Assembly (NCBI RefSeq): GCF_009846865.1
Contig: NZ_WUWN01000006.1
Coordinates: 62,001 to 126,000, forward strand
Direction of reading: 5' to 3'
Source: Puerhibacterium puerhi
GTDB taxonomy: Bacteria > Actinomycetota > Actinomycetes > Actinomycetales > Cellulomonadaceae
Length of the DNA stretch: 64,000 bases
Shown: in pieces, positions 8,741-17,580 of the stretch
How positions within the stretch are numbered: position 1 is the stretch's first letter
How the letters are laid out: each line of letters starts with the position of its first letter
The notes under the pieces: model-generated
What the model was told of the DNA's origin: nothing
The model's input: the letters and a program-made list of their open reading frames with translations, nothing else
Databases searched by the model: none
Program-made: the position numbers and the translations under genes

Positions 8741-8760
8741 CTATCGTCTATATCGTATAG
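8741..8760. promoter_or_regulatory. AT-rich palindromic operator candidate
   Basis: The 20-bp element CTATCGTCTATATCGTATAG has symmetric CTAT/ATAG ends and a TATA centre, and it also holds a direct repeat of TATCGT. It is a conspicuous AT-rich patch in GC-rich DNA, midway between the divergent SorC and SDR genes. It is the best candidate operator for the SorC-type or the GntR-type regulator, and it may also contain a -10 hexamer. Confidence 0.5.
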
Positions 8761-8883
8761 GCGTCATCCCGGAGACCGCCGCCGATCCCGGAGAGCACCG
8801 CCGCTCCTGCCTGCACCGCCGCGCAGGGCCGCGGTTGCCGCCCGCCGGCGCACTCCACCGCACCACCCCGGAGGCAGGCACCC

Positions 8884-9657
8884 ATGACGCAGCACCCCTT
8901 CCCCGCCGAGCGGACCGTCGTCGTCACCGGCGCGGGCTCGGCCCGCGGCATCGGCCGCACCGTCGTGCGCCGGCTGGCCCGCGCCGGCTGGCACGTCGCC
9001 GCGCTCGACGTCGACGAGGCCGCGGTCGTCGAGTTCGCCAAGGAGGTCGACGCGCAGGTCGTCACCCGGGTGGTCGGGTACGGCGTCGACATCGCCGACG
9101 CGGACTCGGTCGACGCCGCGTTCACCGCGCTGGAGCAGGACCTGCCGCCGGTCGTCGGCCTGGCGCACGCCGCCGGCGTCGCCTCGCCCGTGCCGTTCCT
9201 CGAGGTCACGCGCGCGGAGTGGGACCGCGTCATGGACATCAACAGCACCGGCACCTTCCACGTCAACCAGCGCGCCATCCGCGGCATGGTCGAGCGCGGC
9301 GTGGGCCGCGTGGTCAACCTGTCGTCGGCCTCGGCGCAGCTGGGCGGCGGCACCTACAGCAAGACGCCGTACTCGGCGTCCAAGGCCGCCGTGATCGGCT
9401 TCAGCCGCTCCGTCGCCCGCGAGGTCGGCAAGCACGGCGTGACGGTCAACGTGGTCTCGCCCGGTCCGATCGACACCGACATCATGGGCGGCACCCTGTC
9501 CGACGACCGCAAGTCCGAGCTGGCGGACGGCCTCATCGTGGACCGCGTCGGCCGCCCCGAGGACATCGCCGCGGCGATCGAGTACCTGCTCAGCGAGGAC
9601 GCCGGGTTCGTGACCGCCGCCGTGCTCAACGTCAACGGCGGCCTCGTCGTCAACTGA
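8884..9657 (+). CDS. SDR-family NAD(P)-dependent oxidoreductase
   Basis: This is a classical short-chain dehydrogenase of 257 aa. The cofactor site reads VVVTGAGSARGIGRTVV, followed by the AHAAGV segment. The catalytic Ser is in NLSSASA and the Tyr/Lys pair in YSASKAA, and SPGPIDTDI and NGGLVVN are typical of FabG-like members. It is the first gene of a catabolic operon with an ACS-type MFS transporter and a 2-hydroxyacid dehydrogenase, so it most likely oxidises an imported hydroxy or sugar acid rather than acting in fatty-acid synthesis. GGAGG sits about 15 nt before the ATG. Confidence 0.88.
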   Translation: MTQHPFPAERTVVVTGAGSARGIGRTVVRRLARAGWHVAALDVDEAAVVEFAKEVDAQVVTRVVGYGVDIADADSVDAAFTALEQDLPPVVGLAHAAGVASPVPFLEVTRAEWDRVMDINSTGTFHVNQRAIRGMVERGVGRVVNLSSASAQLGGGTYSKTPYSASKAAVIGFSRSVAREVGKHGVTVNVVSPGPIDTDIMGGTLSDDRKSELADGLIVDRVGRPEDIAAAIEYLLSEDAGFVTAAVLNVNGGLVVN

Positions 9658-9707
9658 CCCCGGCCCCCGGTGCCCACCCACGAACCGTGCATGCACAAGG
9701 GAGTGTC

Positions 9708-11033
9708 ATGGCTACAGAAGTAGAGACGCCGGCGGACCGCCGCCGTCATGACGTCAAGAAGGTCCGCAACCTGCGCTACTGGGTGCTCGGCTGGCTGCTG
9801 CTCGCCGGCGTGCTCAACTACATGGACCGCTCGTCGGTCTCCATCGCGGCGCCGCACATGATCGAGGAGCTGGGCCTCACCCGGACCGACATCGGTCTGA
9901 TGGGGTCGGTCTTCTCCTGGACCTATGCGCTGTGCCAGCTGCCGGCCGGCTACCTCATCGACAAGCTGGGCGCGCGGCGCATGTACTTCGTCGCCGTCGG
10001 CCTGTGGTCGGTGGCCACGGCGCTGATGTCGGTGGGCCAGAACATGGCGCACTTCCTCGGCTTCCGCTTCCTGCTCGGGGTGGGCGAGTCGCCCAACTCC
10101 CCGAACAGCAGCAAGATCACCACCGCCTGGTTCCCGCGCGAGGAGCGCGGGCAGGCCGCCGGCATCTGGGACTCCGGCTCGAAGTGGGGCTCGGCCATCG
10201 CCCCGCCCCTGCTCACGGTGCTGTCGCTGGCCCTCGGCTGGCGCGCGATGTTCCTCATCATCGGCCTCGCCGGCATCGTGCTGGCCGCCGCCTTCTGGGC
10301 CTTCTACCGGGCGCCCGAGGACTCCAAGCGCCTGTCCGAGGAGGAGTACCGGCACATCCTGGCCGGCCGGGACGACGCCAGCACCCCCAAGCAGCACCTG
10401 CCCTGGGCGAAGTTCTTCACCTACCGGCAGACCTGGGGCATGATGCTCGGCTTCTTCACCTCGATCTGGATCTGGAACATCTTCATCACGTTCCTGCCGC
10501 TGTACCTGCAGGACTCGCTCGGCATCTCGATCGCCGGCAGCGGCTGGGTCGCCGCGGTGCCGTACCTCGCCGCCGCCGTGGCCGCGATCTACGCCGGCCG
10601 CATCACGCTGCAGCTCGCCCGCGGCCGCGGGCTGTCGCCGATCGCGTCGAAGAAGTCCGTGCTCATCGCCTCGTGCCTCGGCCTCGGCGTGCTGCTCGTG
10701 CTGGTGCCGCTGGCCCGCAACGTCGTGGTCGCGATCCTCGTCCTGTGCCTCGCGCTCGGCCTCGTGGCGGCGATCCAGTCCCAGTCCTGGGCGCTGACCA
10801 GCGACATCGTGCCGGACAGCCACGCCGCGCAGTTCGGCGGGATCATGAACTTCGGCGGCTACTTCGGCGGGGCGCTCGCCCCCGTCGTCACGGGCGTCAT
10901 CTACGACCACATCGGCTCGTACACCCCGACGTTCATCCTCGCCGGCGTGATCGCCGCGCTGGGGGCGATCTTCTACGGCTTCCTGGTCCGCAACCCCATC
11001 GCGGGCGGGGCGAAGGCCGAGGCGGCGGCATGA
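9708..11033 (+). CDS. MFS transporter, anion:cation symporter type
   Basis: This 441-aa protein has twelve predicted membrane helices. Features such as NYMDRSSVSIAAP in the first helix, GYLIDKLGARRM in the loop 2-3 region and GVGESPNSPNSSKITTAWFP after helix 4 match the ACS family, which imports hexuronates, galactonate, glucarate and phthalate-like organic anions with protons. The ATG at 9708 follows a GGGAG box. Its TGA overlaps the next ATG. Together with the flanking dehydrogenases and sugar-type regulators, this points to uptake of a sugar acid. Confidence 0.87.
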   Translation: MATEVETPADRRRHDVKKVRNLRYWVLGWLLLAGVLNYMDRSSVSIAAPHMIEELGLTRTDIGLMGSVFSWTYALCQLPAGYLIDKLGARRMYFVAVGLWSVATALMSVGQNMAHFLGFRFLLGVGESPNSPNSSKITTAWFPREERGQAAGIWDSGSKWGSAIAPPLLTVLSLALGWRAMFLIIGLAGIVLAAAFWAFYRAPEDSKRLSEEEYRHILAGRDDASTPKQHLPWAKFFTYRQTWGMMLGFFTSIWIWNIFITFLPLYLQDSLGISIAGSGWVAAVPYLAAAVAAIYAGRITLQLARGRGLSPIASKKSVLIASCLGLGVLLVLVPLARNVVVAILVLCLALGLVAAIQSQSWALTSDIVPDSHAAQFGGIMNFGGYFGGALAPVVTGVIYDHIGSYTPTFILAGVIAALGAIFYGFLVRNPIAGGAKAEAAA

Positions 11034-12073
11034 CGCGCGAGTACGTGGTGGGGCTGACCGCCGACGGCGCGCGGCCGGACGGGTCGACGATGTTCGGCGA
11101 CGTCGGGCTCGAGCGGCTGGAGCAGGCGGGGATCACGTGGCGGCTGCTGCCGCCGATCCCGCCGCACGGGCCGGTCGACCCGGCGGCGCTCGAGGGCGTG
11201 GACGCCGTGCTCTCGTTCGGCCACGTCCCGTTCAGCGCCGAGCTCGTGCGCCAGGTGCCGCGCCTGCGGCACGTCGCGCGCTTCGGCGCCGGCTACGACG
11301 GGCTCGACCCGGTCGCGCTGGCCCGCGAGGGGGTGGTGCTGACCACCGCGCCGGCCGGGGTGCGCACGCCGATGGCGCTGACCGGCCTGACGATGGTGCT
11401 CGCCTGCTCGAACCGCCTCCTGGAGAACCACCTGCTGACCACGCGCGGACAGTGGGGCACCCTGCGCGGCGAGCGCCGCGGCGTCGGCATCGTCGGGCGG
11501 ACGGTCGGCATCGTCGGTCTCGGCTCGGTGGGCACCCGCCTGGCCGAGATGCTCACGGCGCTGGGCGCCGTCGTGATCGCCGACGACCGGCCCTCGGCCG
11601 CCGAGCGTGCCCGGGCGGTCGGTGCCGAGCAGGTGGACCTGCCCACGCTCGCCGCCCGGGCGGACTTCGTCGTCGTCACCGCGGCGCTGACCGAGGAGAG
11701 CCGGGGCATGATCGGCGAGTCGTTCCTCGCCGCCATGCGGTCGCACGCCTACCTCGTCAACATCGCCCGCGGCGGGCTGGTCGACCAGCAGGCGCTGACC
11801 CGCGCCCTGCGCGGGGGACGCATCGCGGGCGCGGCGCTCGACGTCTTCGACCCCGAGCCGCCGGACCCCGACGACCCGCTGCTGGCCATGGACAACGTGC
11901 TGTGCACGCCGCACGCCCTGTCCTGGACGGCCGACTTCACGCGGGACGTGTCCGCCCTGGTCATGGACGCGATCATCAGCGTCTCGCGCGGCGAGGTCCC
12001 GGCGACGGCGCTCGGGCGCGAGGCGCTCGACGAGGCCACCTGGCGGGGCGCCGTGACCGCGGCGGCGGTGTGA
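11030..12073 (+). CDS. D-isomer-specific 2-hydroxyacid dehydrogenase
   Basis: This 347-aa NAD(P)-dependent dehydrogenase has the Rossmann motif VGIVGLGSVGTRLAEML, the catalytic Arg in NIARGGLVDQ, the Glu in FDPEPPDPDDPL and the His in CTPHALSW. It would interconvert a 2-hydroxy acid and a 2-keto acid in the cytosol. The start overlaps the transporter stop (ATGA), so it is the last gene of the SDR-MFS operon. The substrate is not evident from sequence. Confidence 0.88.
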   Translation: MTREYVVGLTADGARPDGSTMFGDVGLERLEQAGITWRLLPPIPPHGPVDPAALEGVDAVLSFGHVPFSAELVRQVPRLRHVARFGAGYDGLDPVALAREGVVLTTAPAGVRTPMALTGLTMVLACSNRLLENHLLTTRGQWGTLRGERRGVGIVGRTVGIVGLGSVGTRLAEMLTALGAVVIADDRPSAAERARAVGAEQVDLPTLAARADFVVVTAALTEESRGMIGESFLAAMRSHAYLVNIARGGLVDQQALTRALRGGRIAGAALDVFDPEPPDPDDPLLAMDNVLCTPHALSWTADFTRDVSALVMDAIISVSRGEVPATALGREALDEATWRGAVTAAAV

Positions 12074-12075
12074 CT

Positions 12076-12110
12076 CCGTCCGTCCCGCTTCCTCAGGGCG
12101 GGACGGACGG
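12076..12110 (+). terminator. Hairpin terminator after the dehydrogenase operon
   Basis: A perfect 13-bp stem, CCGTCCGTCCCGC (12076-12088) with GCGGGACGGACGG (12098-12110), encloses a 9-nt loop and begins 2 nt after the stop codon. It has no U-tract. Confidence 0.7.
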
Positions 12111-12117
12111 GCAGGGG

Positions 12118-12159
12118 GAGGGCCCCGGCGTCGCGGACCACGACGACGCCGGGGCCCTC
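12118..12159 (+). terminator. Second tandem hairpin terminator
   Basis: A perfect 16-bp stem, GAGGGCCCCGGCGTCG (12118-12133) with its complement at 12144-12159, has a 10-nt loop. It lies just after the first hairpin, which gives a tandem terminator. Confidence 0.65.
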
Positions 12160-12279
12160 GTGCGCGCGGGGGGCCGCGCCGTCGGGCGGACCCGGGCGGG
12201 CCCGCCGTCCTCCCGGAGGCGTAGACGGCGCCCGCGAGGATCCGCCCCCGCGGCGACGCGCCGCCCGGGCACGCCTCCG

Positions 12280-12291
12280 TAGCGTCGAGCC
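12280..12291 (+). promoter_or_regulatory. Leaderless promoter, -10 TAGCGT
   Basis: TAGCGT at 12280-12285 ends 6 nt before the ATG of the 44-aa gene. At that spacing transcription would begin on the A of the start codon. No ribosome-binding site is present. Confidence 0.5.
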
Positions 12292-12426
12292 ATGACCACG
12301 ACGACCGCCGACCTGCCGCTGTCCACCACCGTGCGCCCGCGCACCGAGGCGCGCGCCTTCGCCGTCCTGGCCGCCGCCGCGGCGGTCGCCGTCGGGCTGT
12401 CCGCGCTCGGCGGTCTGCTGGGCTGA
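12292..12426 (+). CDS. Small single-pass membrane peptide, 44 aa
   Basis: A short polar N terminus (MTTTTADLPLSTTVRPRTEA) precedes one hydrophobic segment of about 20 residues ending in GLSALGGLLG. GC at third codon positions is high, and a leaderless promoter is correctly placed, which supports real coding. The function is unknown. It is separated from the upstream operon by two terminators and has its own promoter, so it is probably monocistronic. Confidence 0.6.
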   Translation: MTTTTADLPLSTTVRPRTEARAFAVLAAAAAVAVGLSALGGLLG

Positions 12427-12479
12427 CCCCGGTCCGGGCCGGGCGCGGCCCGCGGTCCAGCCCGGCCCGCGCCCGCGGC

Positions 12480-12491
12480 TACCGTGTGCCA
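12480..12491 (+). promoter_or_regulatory. Leaderless promoter, -10 TACCGT
   Basis: TACCGT at 12480-12485 is followed by exactly 6 nt and then the GTG at 12492. This favours 12492 over the in-frame GTG at 12486 as the start of the amidohydrolase. Confidence 0.5.
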
Positions 12492-13991
12492 GTGACCGTC
12501 TCGCTCCTGCTGACCGGCGCCCACGTGATCGGGCGCGACGGCCTCGTCGACGTGCGCGTCGACGACGGCGCCGTGACCGCCGTCGTGCCGTCCGGGGCCC
12601 TGGCCACGCGGGGCGCCGCCACCGAGGGCGCCGCGCCGGAGCACGTCGCGCTGGACGGTCGCACGCTGGTGCCCGGCCTCTGGGACCAGCACACCCACCT
12701 GACGCAGTGGGCCATGGTGCGCCGGCGCCTGGACGTGTCCGCGGCGACGTCGCCGCAGCACGCCGCCGCCCTGGTGCGTGACGGCCTGGCCGACCCGGCC
12801 ACCGCGCCGGCGCCCGGTCAGCCGCTGGTCGGCTTCGGCTTCCGGTGGGCCGCGTGGGCGCAGGCGCCGACGGCGGACGTGCTCGACGCCGTCGCCGGCG
12901 ACGTGCCGGTGGTGCTCGTCTCCGGCGACCTGCACTCGGCCTGGGCCAGCACCGCCGGCCTGCGCTTCCTCGGCGTCGAGCACCCCACCGGCCTGCTGCG
13001 CGAGGAGGAGTGGATGCCGGCCAGCCCGCGGCTGGTGGCCCTGCCCGACGACGTCACCGACGCCCTCGTGGCCGACGCCGCCCGGGCCGCCGCCGCGCGG
13101 GGCGTCGTCGGCGTCGTCGACCTCGAGGTGGCCGACAACCTCACCGTGTGGCGCCGGCGCCTCGCCCGCGGCTGGGACGGGCTGCGCGTGCGCGCGGGCG
13201 TCTGGGAGCAGCACCTGGACGCCGTGCTCGGCGAGGGCCTGCGCACCGGGGACCCGCTGGGGCCGGGCGGGCTGGTCACCCAGGGCCCGCTCAAGGTCAT
13301 CAGCGACGGCTCGCTCAACACCCGCACCGCCTGCTGCTTCGACCCGTACGCCGACGCCACCGGCGCGGACGCCCGCGGCGTGCTCAACGTGGCGCCGGAG
13401 CGCCTGGTGCCGCTCATGGCCCGCGGCCACGCCGCCGGCCTGCGCTGCGCGATCCACGCCATCGGCGACCGCGCCAACGCCCTCGCCCTCGACGCGTTCG
13501 CCGCCACCGGGGCGCGCGGCTCGGTGGAGCACGCCCAGCTGCTGCGGTGGCAGGACGTCGAGCGGTTCGCCGCGCTCGGCGTCGTCGCCAGCGTGCAGCC
13601 CGAGCACGCCATGGACGACCGCGACGTCGCCGACCGGCTGTGGGCCGGGCGCACCGACCGCAACATGCCGCTCGCGACGATGCTCGACGCGGGGGTCCAG
13701 CTCGTCTTCGGCTCGGACGCGCCCGTGGCGCCGCTCGACCCGTGGCAGGCGGTCGCGGCCGCCGTCACGCGCTCGCGCGACGGGCGCGCGCCGTGGCACC
13801 CCGAGCAGCGCATCGGCGTCGTCCCGGCGCTCGAGGCATCGGTCGACGGCGCTCCGCTCGCGCTCGCCGCCGGCATGCCCGCCGACCTCGCGGTGCTCGA
13901 CGCCGACCCCCTGGACCCGGCCACCGACCTGCGGGCCGTGCCGGTGGCCGGCACCCTGCTCGCCGGCCGCTGGACGCACCGGGAGCTGTAG
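12492..13991 (+). CDS. Amidohydrolase, YtcJ-like
   Basis: This is a 499-aa member of the metal-dependent amidohydrolase superfamily. Metal and catalytic residues are visible: HxH in WDQHTHL, the Lys that becomes carboxylated in GPLKVISDGSLNTRT, His residues in IHAIGDRA and VEHAQLL, and the Asp in FGSDAPVAPLDP. Length and motif order match the YtcJ (amidohydrolase 3) group, whose substrates are mostly unknown. The C-terminal end refolds into the small beta domain (ADLAVLDADPL). It appears to be transcribed alone from a leaderless promoter. Confidence 0.87.
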   Translation: MTVSLLLTGAHVIGRDGLVDVRVDDGAVTAVVPSGALATRGAATEGAAPEHVALDGRTLVPGLWDQHTHLTQWAMVRRRLDVSAATSPQHAAALVRDGLADPATAPAPGQPLVGFGFRWAAWAQAPTADVLDAVAGDVPVVLVSGDLHSAWASTAGLRFLGVEHPTGLLREEEWMPASPRLVALPDDVTDALVADAARAAAARGVVGVVDLEVADNLTVWRRRLARGWDGLRVRAGVWEQHLDAVLGEGLRTGDPLGPGGLVTQGPLKVISDGSLNTRTACCFDPYADATGADARGVLNVAPERLVPLMARGHAAGLRCAIHAIGDRANALALDAFAATGARGSVEHAQLLRWQDVERFAALGVVASVQPEHAMDDRDVADRLWAGRTDRNMPLATMLDAGVQLVFGSDAPVAPLDPWQAVAAAVTRSRDGRAPWHPEQRIGVVPALEASVDGAPLALAAGMPADLAVLDADPLDPATDLRAVPVAGTLLAGRWTHREL

Positions 13992-14221
13992 GCGTGGCGG
14001 GGCGCGCCGCAGGGCGGTGACCTGCGGCGACGTCGCCCTCGCGACGGCGACGGCGCCGACCGCGCAGACCGTCGTCGGGCCCCCGTGCCGCCCGCGCGCG
14101 CCCTCCTGGCGGCGGGTCCACCATGGAGAGGTGGGCCGCACGGACCCGCCCTGCTCGCGTGCCGAGGGCGCCGCCGCTGCAGCGAGCCGCCGGTGCCGTC
14201 GGCCGGGAAGGAAGGCTGCTC

Positions 14222-15892
14222 GTGGACACCATCATCGACGTGGCCTGGTACGACTACGTCCCGCTGGTCATCTACTTCACGCTCGTGCTCGGCATCGGGT
14301 TCCTCGGCCGCCGGCACGTCTCGAACGCCATCGACTTCCTGTTGTCGGGCCGCTCCCTGCCGGCCTGGATCACCGGCCTGGCGTTCGTCTCCGCCAACCT
14401 CGGCGCCGTCGAGATCATGGGCATGTCCGCCAACGGCGCCCAACTCGGCATCCCGACCGTGCACTACTTCTGGGTCGGCGCGATCCCCGCCATGCTGTTC
14501 CTCGGCCTGGTGATGATGCCGTTCTACTACGGCTCGCGGGTGCGCTCGGTGCCGGAGTTCATGCTCAAGCGCTTCGGGCCGGCGGCCCACCTGGTCAACG
14601 CCCTGTCGTTCGCGCTGGCGCAGCTGCTCATCGCGGGCGTGAACCTGTACCTGCTCGGCACCATCGTCAACGCGATGCTGGGCTGGCCGATGTGGGTCAC
14701 GCTGATCATCGCGGCGGCGATCGTGCTGTCGTACATCACCCTGGGCGGGCTGTCCGCGGCCATCTACAACGAGGTGCTGCAGTTCTTCGTCATCGTCGCC
14801 GCGCTGCTGCCGCTGACGATCATCGGCCTGAACCGGATCGGCGGCTGGTCGGCCTTCGAGGAGAAGGTGCTGGCCGGCCCCGGCGGGTCCCAGCAGTGGT
14901 CGTCCTGGCCTGGCTCCGACCTGTCCGGCTTCACCAACCCGGTGCTGTCGGTGGTCGGCATCGTGTTCGGCCTCGGCTTCGTGCTGTCGTTCGGCTACTG
15001 GACCACCAACTTCGTCGAGGTCCAGCGGGCGATGGCCTCCAACTCGATCCGCGCCTCGCGCATGACGCCGATCATCGGCACGTTCCCCAAGATGTTCGTG
15101 CCGTTCATCGTGATCATCCCGGGCATGATCGCCGCGGTGCTGGTGCCGGAGATCGTGGCCTACAAGGAGGCCGGCGGGCCGTCCGACAGCACCATCACCT
15201 GGAACCAGGCGCTCATCTACCTGATGCGCGACGTGCTGCCCAACGGGTTGCTGGGCCTCGCCATCACGGGACTGCTTGCGGCCTTCATGGCTGGCATGGC
15301 GGCGAACGTGTCGGCGTTCAACACCGTGTTCACCTACGACATCTGGCAGCGGTACGTCCAGCAGGACAAGGCGGACCACTACTACCTGAACCTGGGCCGC
15401 ATCGCCACGGTGGTCGCCACGGTGATCGCGATCTTCACCGCCCTGATCGCGAGCGGGTTCTCCAACCTGATGGACTACCTGCAGACGCTGTTCGGGTTCT
15501 TCAACGCCCCGTTGTTCGCCACGTTCATCCTCGGCATGTTCTGGAAGCGGATGACCGCGGCGGCCGGCTGGTCCGGCCTGGTCTTCGGCACCCTGTCCGC
15601 GGTCGTGGTCTTCATCTTCAGCCGCACGGGGGCGATCGACCTCGGCGGCCAGGGCGCGGCCTTCCTCGCCGCCTCGGTCGCGTTCGTCGTCGACATCATC
15701 GTGTCGGTGGTCGTCACGCAGTTCACGGCGCCCAAGCCGGAGAAGGACCTGGTCGGCTTCGTGTACTCGCTGACCCCGAAGGAGCGCCGCACGGACCCCG
15801 AGGCCTCGCGGCACCCGTGGTACCAGCGGCCGCTGCCGATGGCCGGCGTCTCGCTGGGCCTCGTCATCGTCCTCAACCTGCTGTTCGGCTGA
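14222..15892 (+). CDS. Sodium:solute symporter family protein
   Basis: This 556-aa transporter has about 13 membrane helices of the SSS fold. Diagnostic stretches are SGRSLPAWITGLAFVSANLG (helix 2 region), GMSANGAQLG and GYWTTNFVEVQRAMAS. It would import an organic solute with sodium. GAAGGAAGG lies about 10 nt before the GTG at 14222; the longer frame from 14123 is Arg-rich and lacks a Shine-Dalgarno sequence. A small membrane protein follows in the same operon. The substrate is unknown. Confidence 0.86.
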   Translation: MDTIIDVAWYDYVPLVIYFTLVLGIGFLGRRHVSNAIDFLLSGRSLPAWITGLAFVSANLGAVEIMGMSANGAQLGIPTVHYFWVGAIPAMLFLGLVMMPFYYGSRVRSVPEFMLKRFGPAAHLVNALSFALAQLLIAGVNLYLLGTIVNAMLGWPMWVTLIIAAAIVLSYITLGGLSAAIYNEVLQFFVIVAALLPLTIIGLNRIGGWSAFEEKVLAGPGGSQQWSSWPGSDLSGFTNPVLSVVGIVFGLGFVLSFGYWTTNFVEVQRAMASNSIRASRMTPIIGTFPKMFVPFIVIIPGMIAAVLVPEIVAYKEAGGPSDSTITWNQALIYLMRDVLPNGLLGLAITGLLAAFMAGMAANVSAFNTVFTYDIWQRYVQQDKADHYYLNLGRIATVVATVIAIFTALIASGFSNLMDYLQTLFGFFNAPLFATFILGMFWKRMTAAAGWSGLVFGTLSAVVVFIFSRTGAIDLGGQGAAFLAASVAFVVDIIVSVVVTQFTAPKPEKDLVGFVYSLTPKERRTDPEASRHPWYQRPLPMAGVSLGLVIVLNLLFG

Positions 15893-15916
15893 CCTGAGTT
15901 CCGGAAGGAGACAACC

Positions 15917-16261
15917 ATGGTTTCCCGGGACCCGGCGTCCACGAGGCGCACCGTCGGCGCCTTCGACGTCCGTTTCTTCATCGCGATCGCGCTCGGCCTC
16001 ATCGGCGTCTTCCTGCTGATCTGCGCCGTCCTCGCCGACCCCGAGCTGGCCAAGACGGGGGGCATCCACGCCAACCTGTGGACGGGCGTCGCCCTGGTCG
16101 TCGCGGCGATCGTGTTCGCCGTGTGGGCGCGCCTGCGGCCGATGTACGTCGACACCTCCGCCGCGCCGGAGGCCCCGCCGCAGAAGGTGGGCGCGCCGGA
16201 GCCGGAGCTCATCGTGCACGACGACGACGAGCCGCGCGGACGGACCGACACCGGACGCTGA
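15917..16261 (+). CDS. Small two-helix membrane protein, partner of the SSS transporter
   Basis: This 114-aa protein has two predicted membrane helices (FFIAIALGLIGVFLLICAVL and LWTGVALVVAAIVFAVWARL) and an acidic, disordered C terminus (ELIVHDDDEP). AAGGAG precedes the ATG 24 nt after the symporter stop, so the two are co-transcribed. I do not recognise a named family. Small accessory proteins next to SSS transporters are common and may help assembly, which is an inference here. Confidence 0.75.
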   Translation: MVSRDPASTRRTVGAFDVRFFIAIALGLIGVFLLICAVLADPELAKTGGIHANLWTGVALVVAAIVFAVWARLRPMYVDTSAAPEAPPQKVGAPEPELIVHDDDEPRGRTDTGR

Positions 16262-16289
16262 GGCGCCCGGTCGGCGGCACAGGGCCCCG

Positions 16290-16324
16290 GCCGGCGGCGT
16301 CCCGTCCCGGGGCACGCCGCCGGC
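16290..16324 (+). terminator. Hairpin terminator after the symporter operon
   Basis: An 11-bp perfect stem (GCCGGCGGCGT at 16290-16300 with ACGCCGCCGGC at 16314-16324) has a 13-nt loop, and GGGCCCC runs lie on both sides. Confidence 0.6.
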
Positions 16325-16339
16325 GGGCCCCGCGCGCGG

Positions 16340-16351
16340 CACAATGGCCGG
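16340..16351 (+). promoter_or_regulatory. Leaderless promoter, -10 CACAAT
   Basis: CACAAT at 16340-16345 ends 6 nt before the GTG of the ArsB-like permease, with no ribosome-binding site between them. Confidence 0.45.
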
Positions 16352-17512
16352 GTGCGACGACGGGTGCCCGCGTGGCTGGTGGCGCTCGCCGCCGGCCTCC
16401 TGGTGCTGCTGACCGGCTGGCTGCCGCGGGAGGCCGCCGCCGACCTGGCGTCGCGCACCGGGCCGGTGCTGCTGTTCCTCGTCGCCATCACGCTCGTCTC
16501 GGAGCTGTGCGCGGGCGCCGGGCTGTTCGACGTCCTCGCCGACCGCGCCGCGCGGCTGGCCCGCGGCCGCCGGCCGGTGCTGTGGCTGCTGGTGGTGACC
16601 CTCGCGACGGCCTGCACGGTGGTGCTGTCGCTCGACACCACCGCGGTGCTGGTCACGCCCGTCGTCATCGCGCTGGCGCGCCGCACCCGGTCCGACCCGC
16701 TGCCGTTCGCGCTCACCGTCCTGGCGCTCGCCAACACCGCGTCGCTGCTGCTGCCGGTCTCCAACCTCACGAACCTGCTGGCCGCCGACGCCATGGGGGA
16801 CGGGTACGTCGGGCGCATGTGGGCGCCCGCCCTGGCGGTGCTCGCCGCGACGGTCGCCGGGCTGGCGCTGCTGCACCGGCGCGCGATCGTCGGTCGCTAC
16901 CTCCCGTCCGAGCCGCAGGCGCCCCGCGACACGATCGCCGTGGCGCTGGCCGGCGCGGTGGTGGCGGCGATGGCGGTGTGCTTCGCGGCCGAGCTGCCCG
17001 TGGCGCCCGTGGCGCTGGCGGGGGCGGCGGTGCTGGGCGTCATGACCTGGTGGCGCCGGGTGCCGCTGCTCAGCCGGGCGCGGGACATGGTGCCGTGGCG
17101 GGCGGTGGTCACGGTGGCCGGCCTCTTCGCCGTCGTCGAGGCGCTGCACGTGCACGGGCTCGGCGCGGCGCTCGCCGCGGTCGCCGGCACGGCCGACGGC
17201 GGGGACGGCTCGCTGCTGCGGGTCGCCGCGGTGGCGGCCGTCGCGGGGAACCTCGTCAACAACCTGCCGGCGTTCCTGGCCCTCGCGCCGGCGGCGCCGG
17301 ACGCGCCCGCGCTGGGCGCCGTGCTCGTGGGCGTCAACGCGGGGCCGCAGCTGACCGTGTGGGCCTCGCTGGCCACGGTGCTGTGGCTGGACCAGTGCCG
17401 CCGGCGGCTGTTCGGCGTGCCGGTGGGCTGGTCGGTGGTGCTGCGGCAGGGCGCGGTGCTCGCGCCGCTGACCGTGCTGGCCGGCGTCGCGGCCCTGGCG
17501 CTGACCGCCTGA
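16352..17512 (+). CDS. ArsB/NhaD-like anion permease
   Basis: This 386-aa membrane protein has about eleven helices of the ion-transporter (IT) superfamily. It shows the two-fold repeat typical of ArsB/SLC13-like carriers: SLDTTAVLVTPVVIALARR and NTASLLLPVSNLTNLL in the first half, GNLVNNLPAFLALAP in the second. These Asn-rich re-entrant segments usually form the substrate site. Possible substrates are arsenite, a dicarboxylate or another anion. No arsenic regulator is adjacent, so an arsenite role is unproven. Confidence 0.8.
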   Translation: MRRRVPAWLVALAAGLLVLLTGWLPREAAADLASRTGPVLLFLVAITLVSELCAGAGLFDVLADRAARLARGRRPVLWLLVVTLATACTVVLSLDTTAVLVTPVVIALARRTRSDPLPFALTVLALANTASLLLPVSNLTNLLAADAMGDGYVGRMWAPALAVLAATVAGLALLHRRAIVGRYLPSEPQAPRDTIAVALAGAVVAAMAVCFAAELPVAPVALAGAAVLGVMTWWRRVPLLSRARDMVPWRAVVTVAGLFAVVEALHVHGLGAALAAVAGTADGGDGSLLRVAAVAAVAGNLVNNLPAFLALAPAAPDAPALGAVLVGVNAGPQLTVWASLATVLWLDQCRRRLFGVPVGWSVVLRQGAVLAPLTVLAGVAALALTA

Positions 17513-17568
17513 GCGCTGACCCTGGGCGCTCGCCGCCCTCGCGCCGACCGCTGCGTCCCGTCGTCGGG

Positions 17569-17580
17569 CACGATGGGGCC
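17569..17580 (+). promoter_or_regulatory. Leaderless promoter, -10 CACGAT
   Basis: CACGAT at 17569-17574 is followed by 6 nt and the GTG at 17581. This matches the leaderless layout seen at neighbouring genes. Confidence 0.4.

Noticed and set aside
14123-14221. N-terminal extension of the sodium:solute symporter
   Set aside because: The extension is Arg/Pro-rich and lacks a Shine-Dalgarno box; GAAGGAAGG and the first membrane helix both point to the GTG at 14222.
16352-17512. ArsB-like permease as part of an arsenic operon with the arsenate reductase at 44869
   Set aside because: The genes are 28 kb apart with no ArsR-type regulator near either, so a shared arsenic role cannot be supported.
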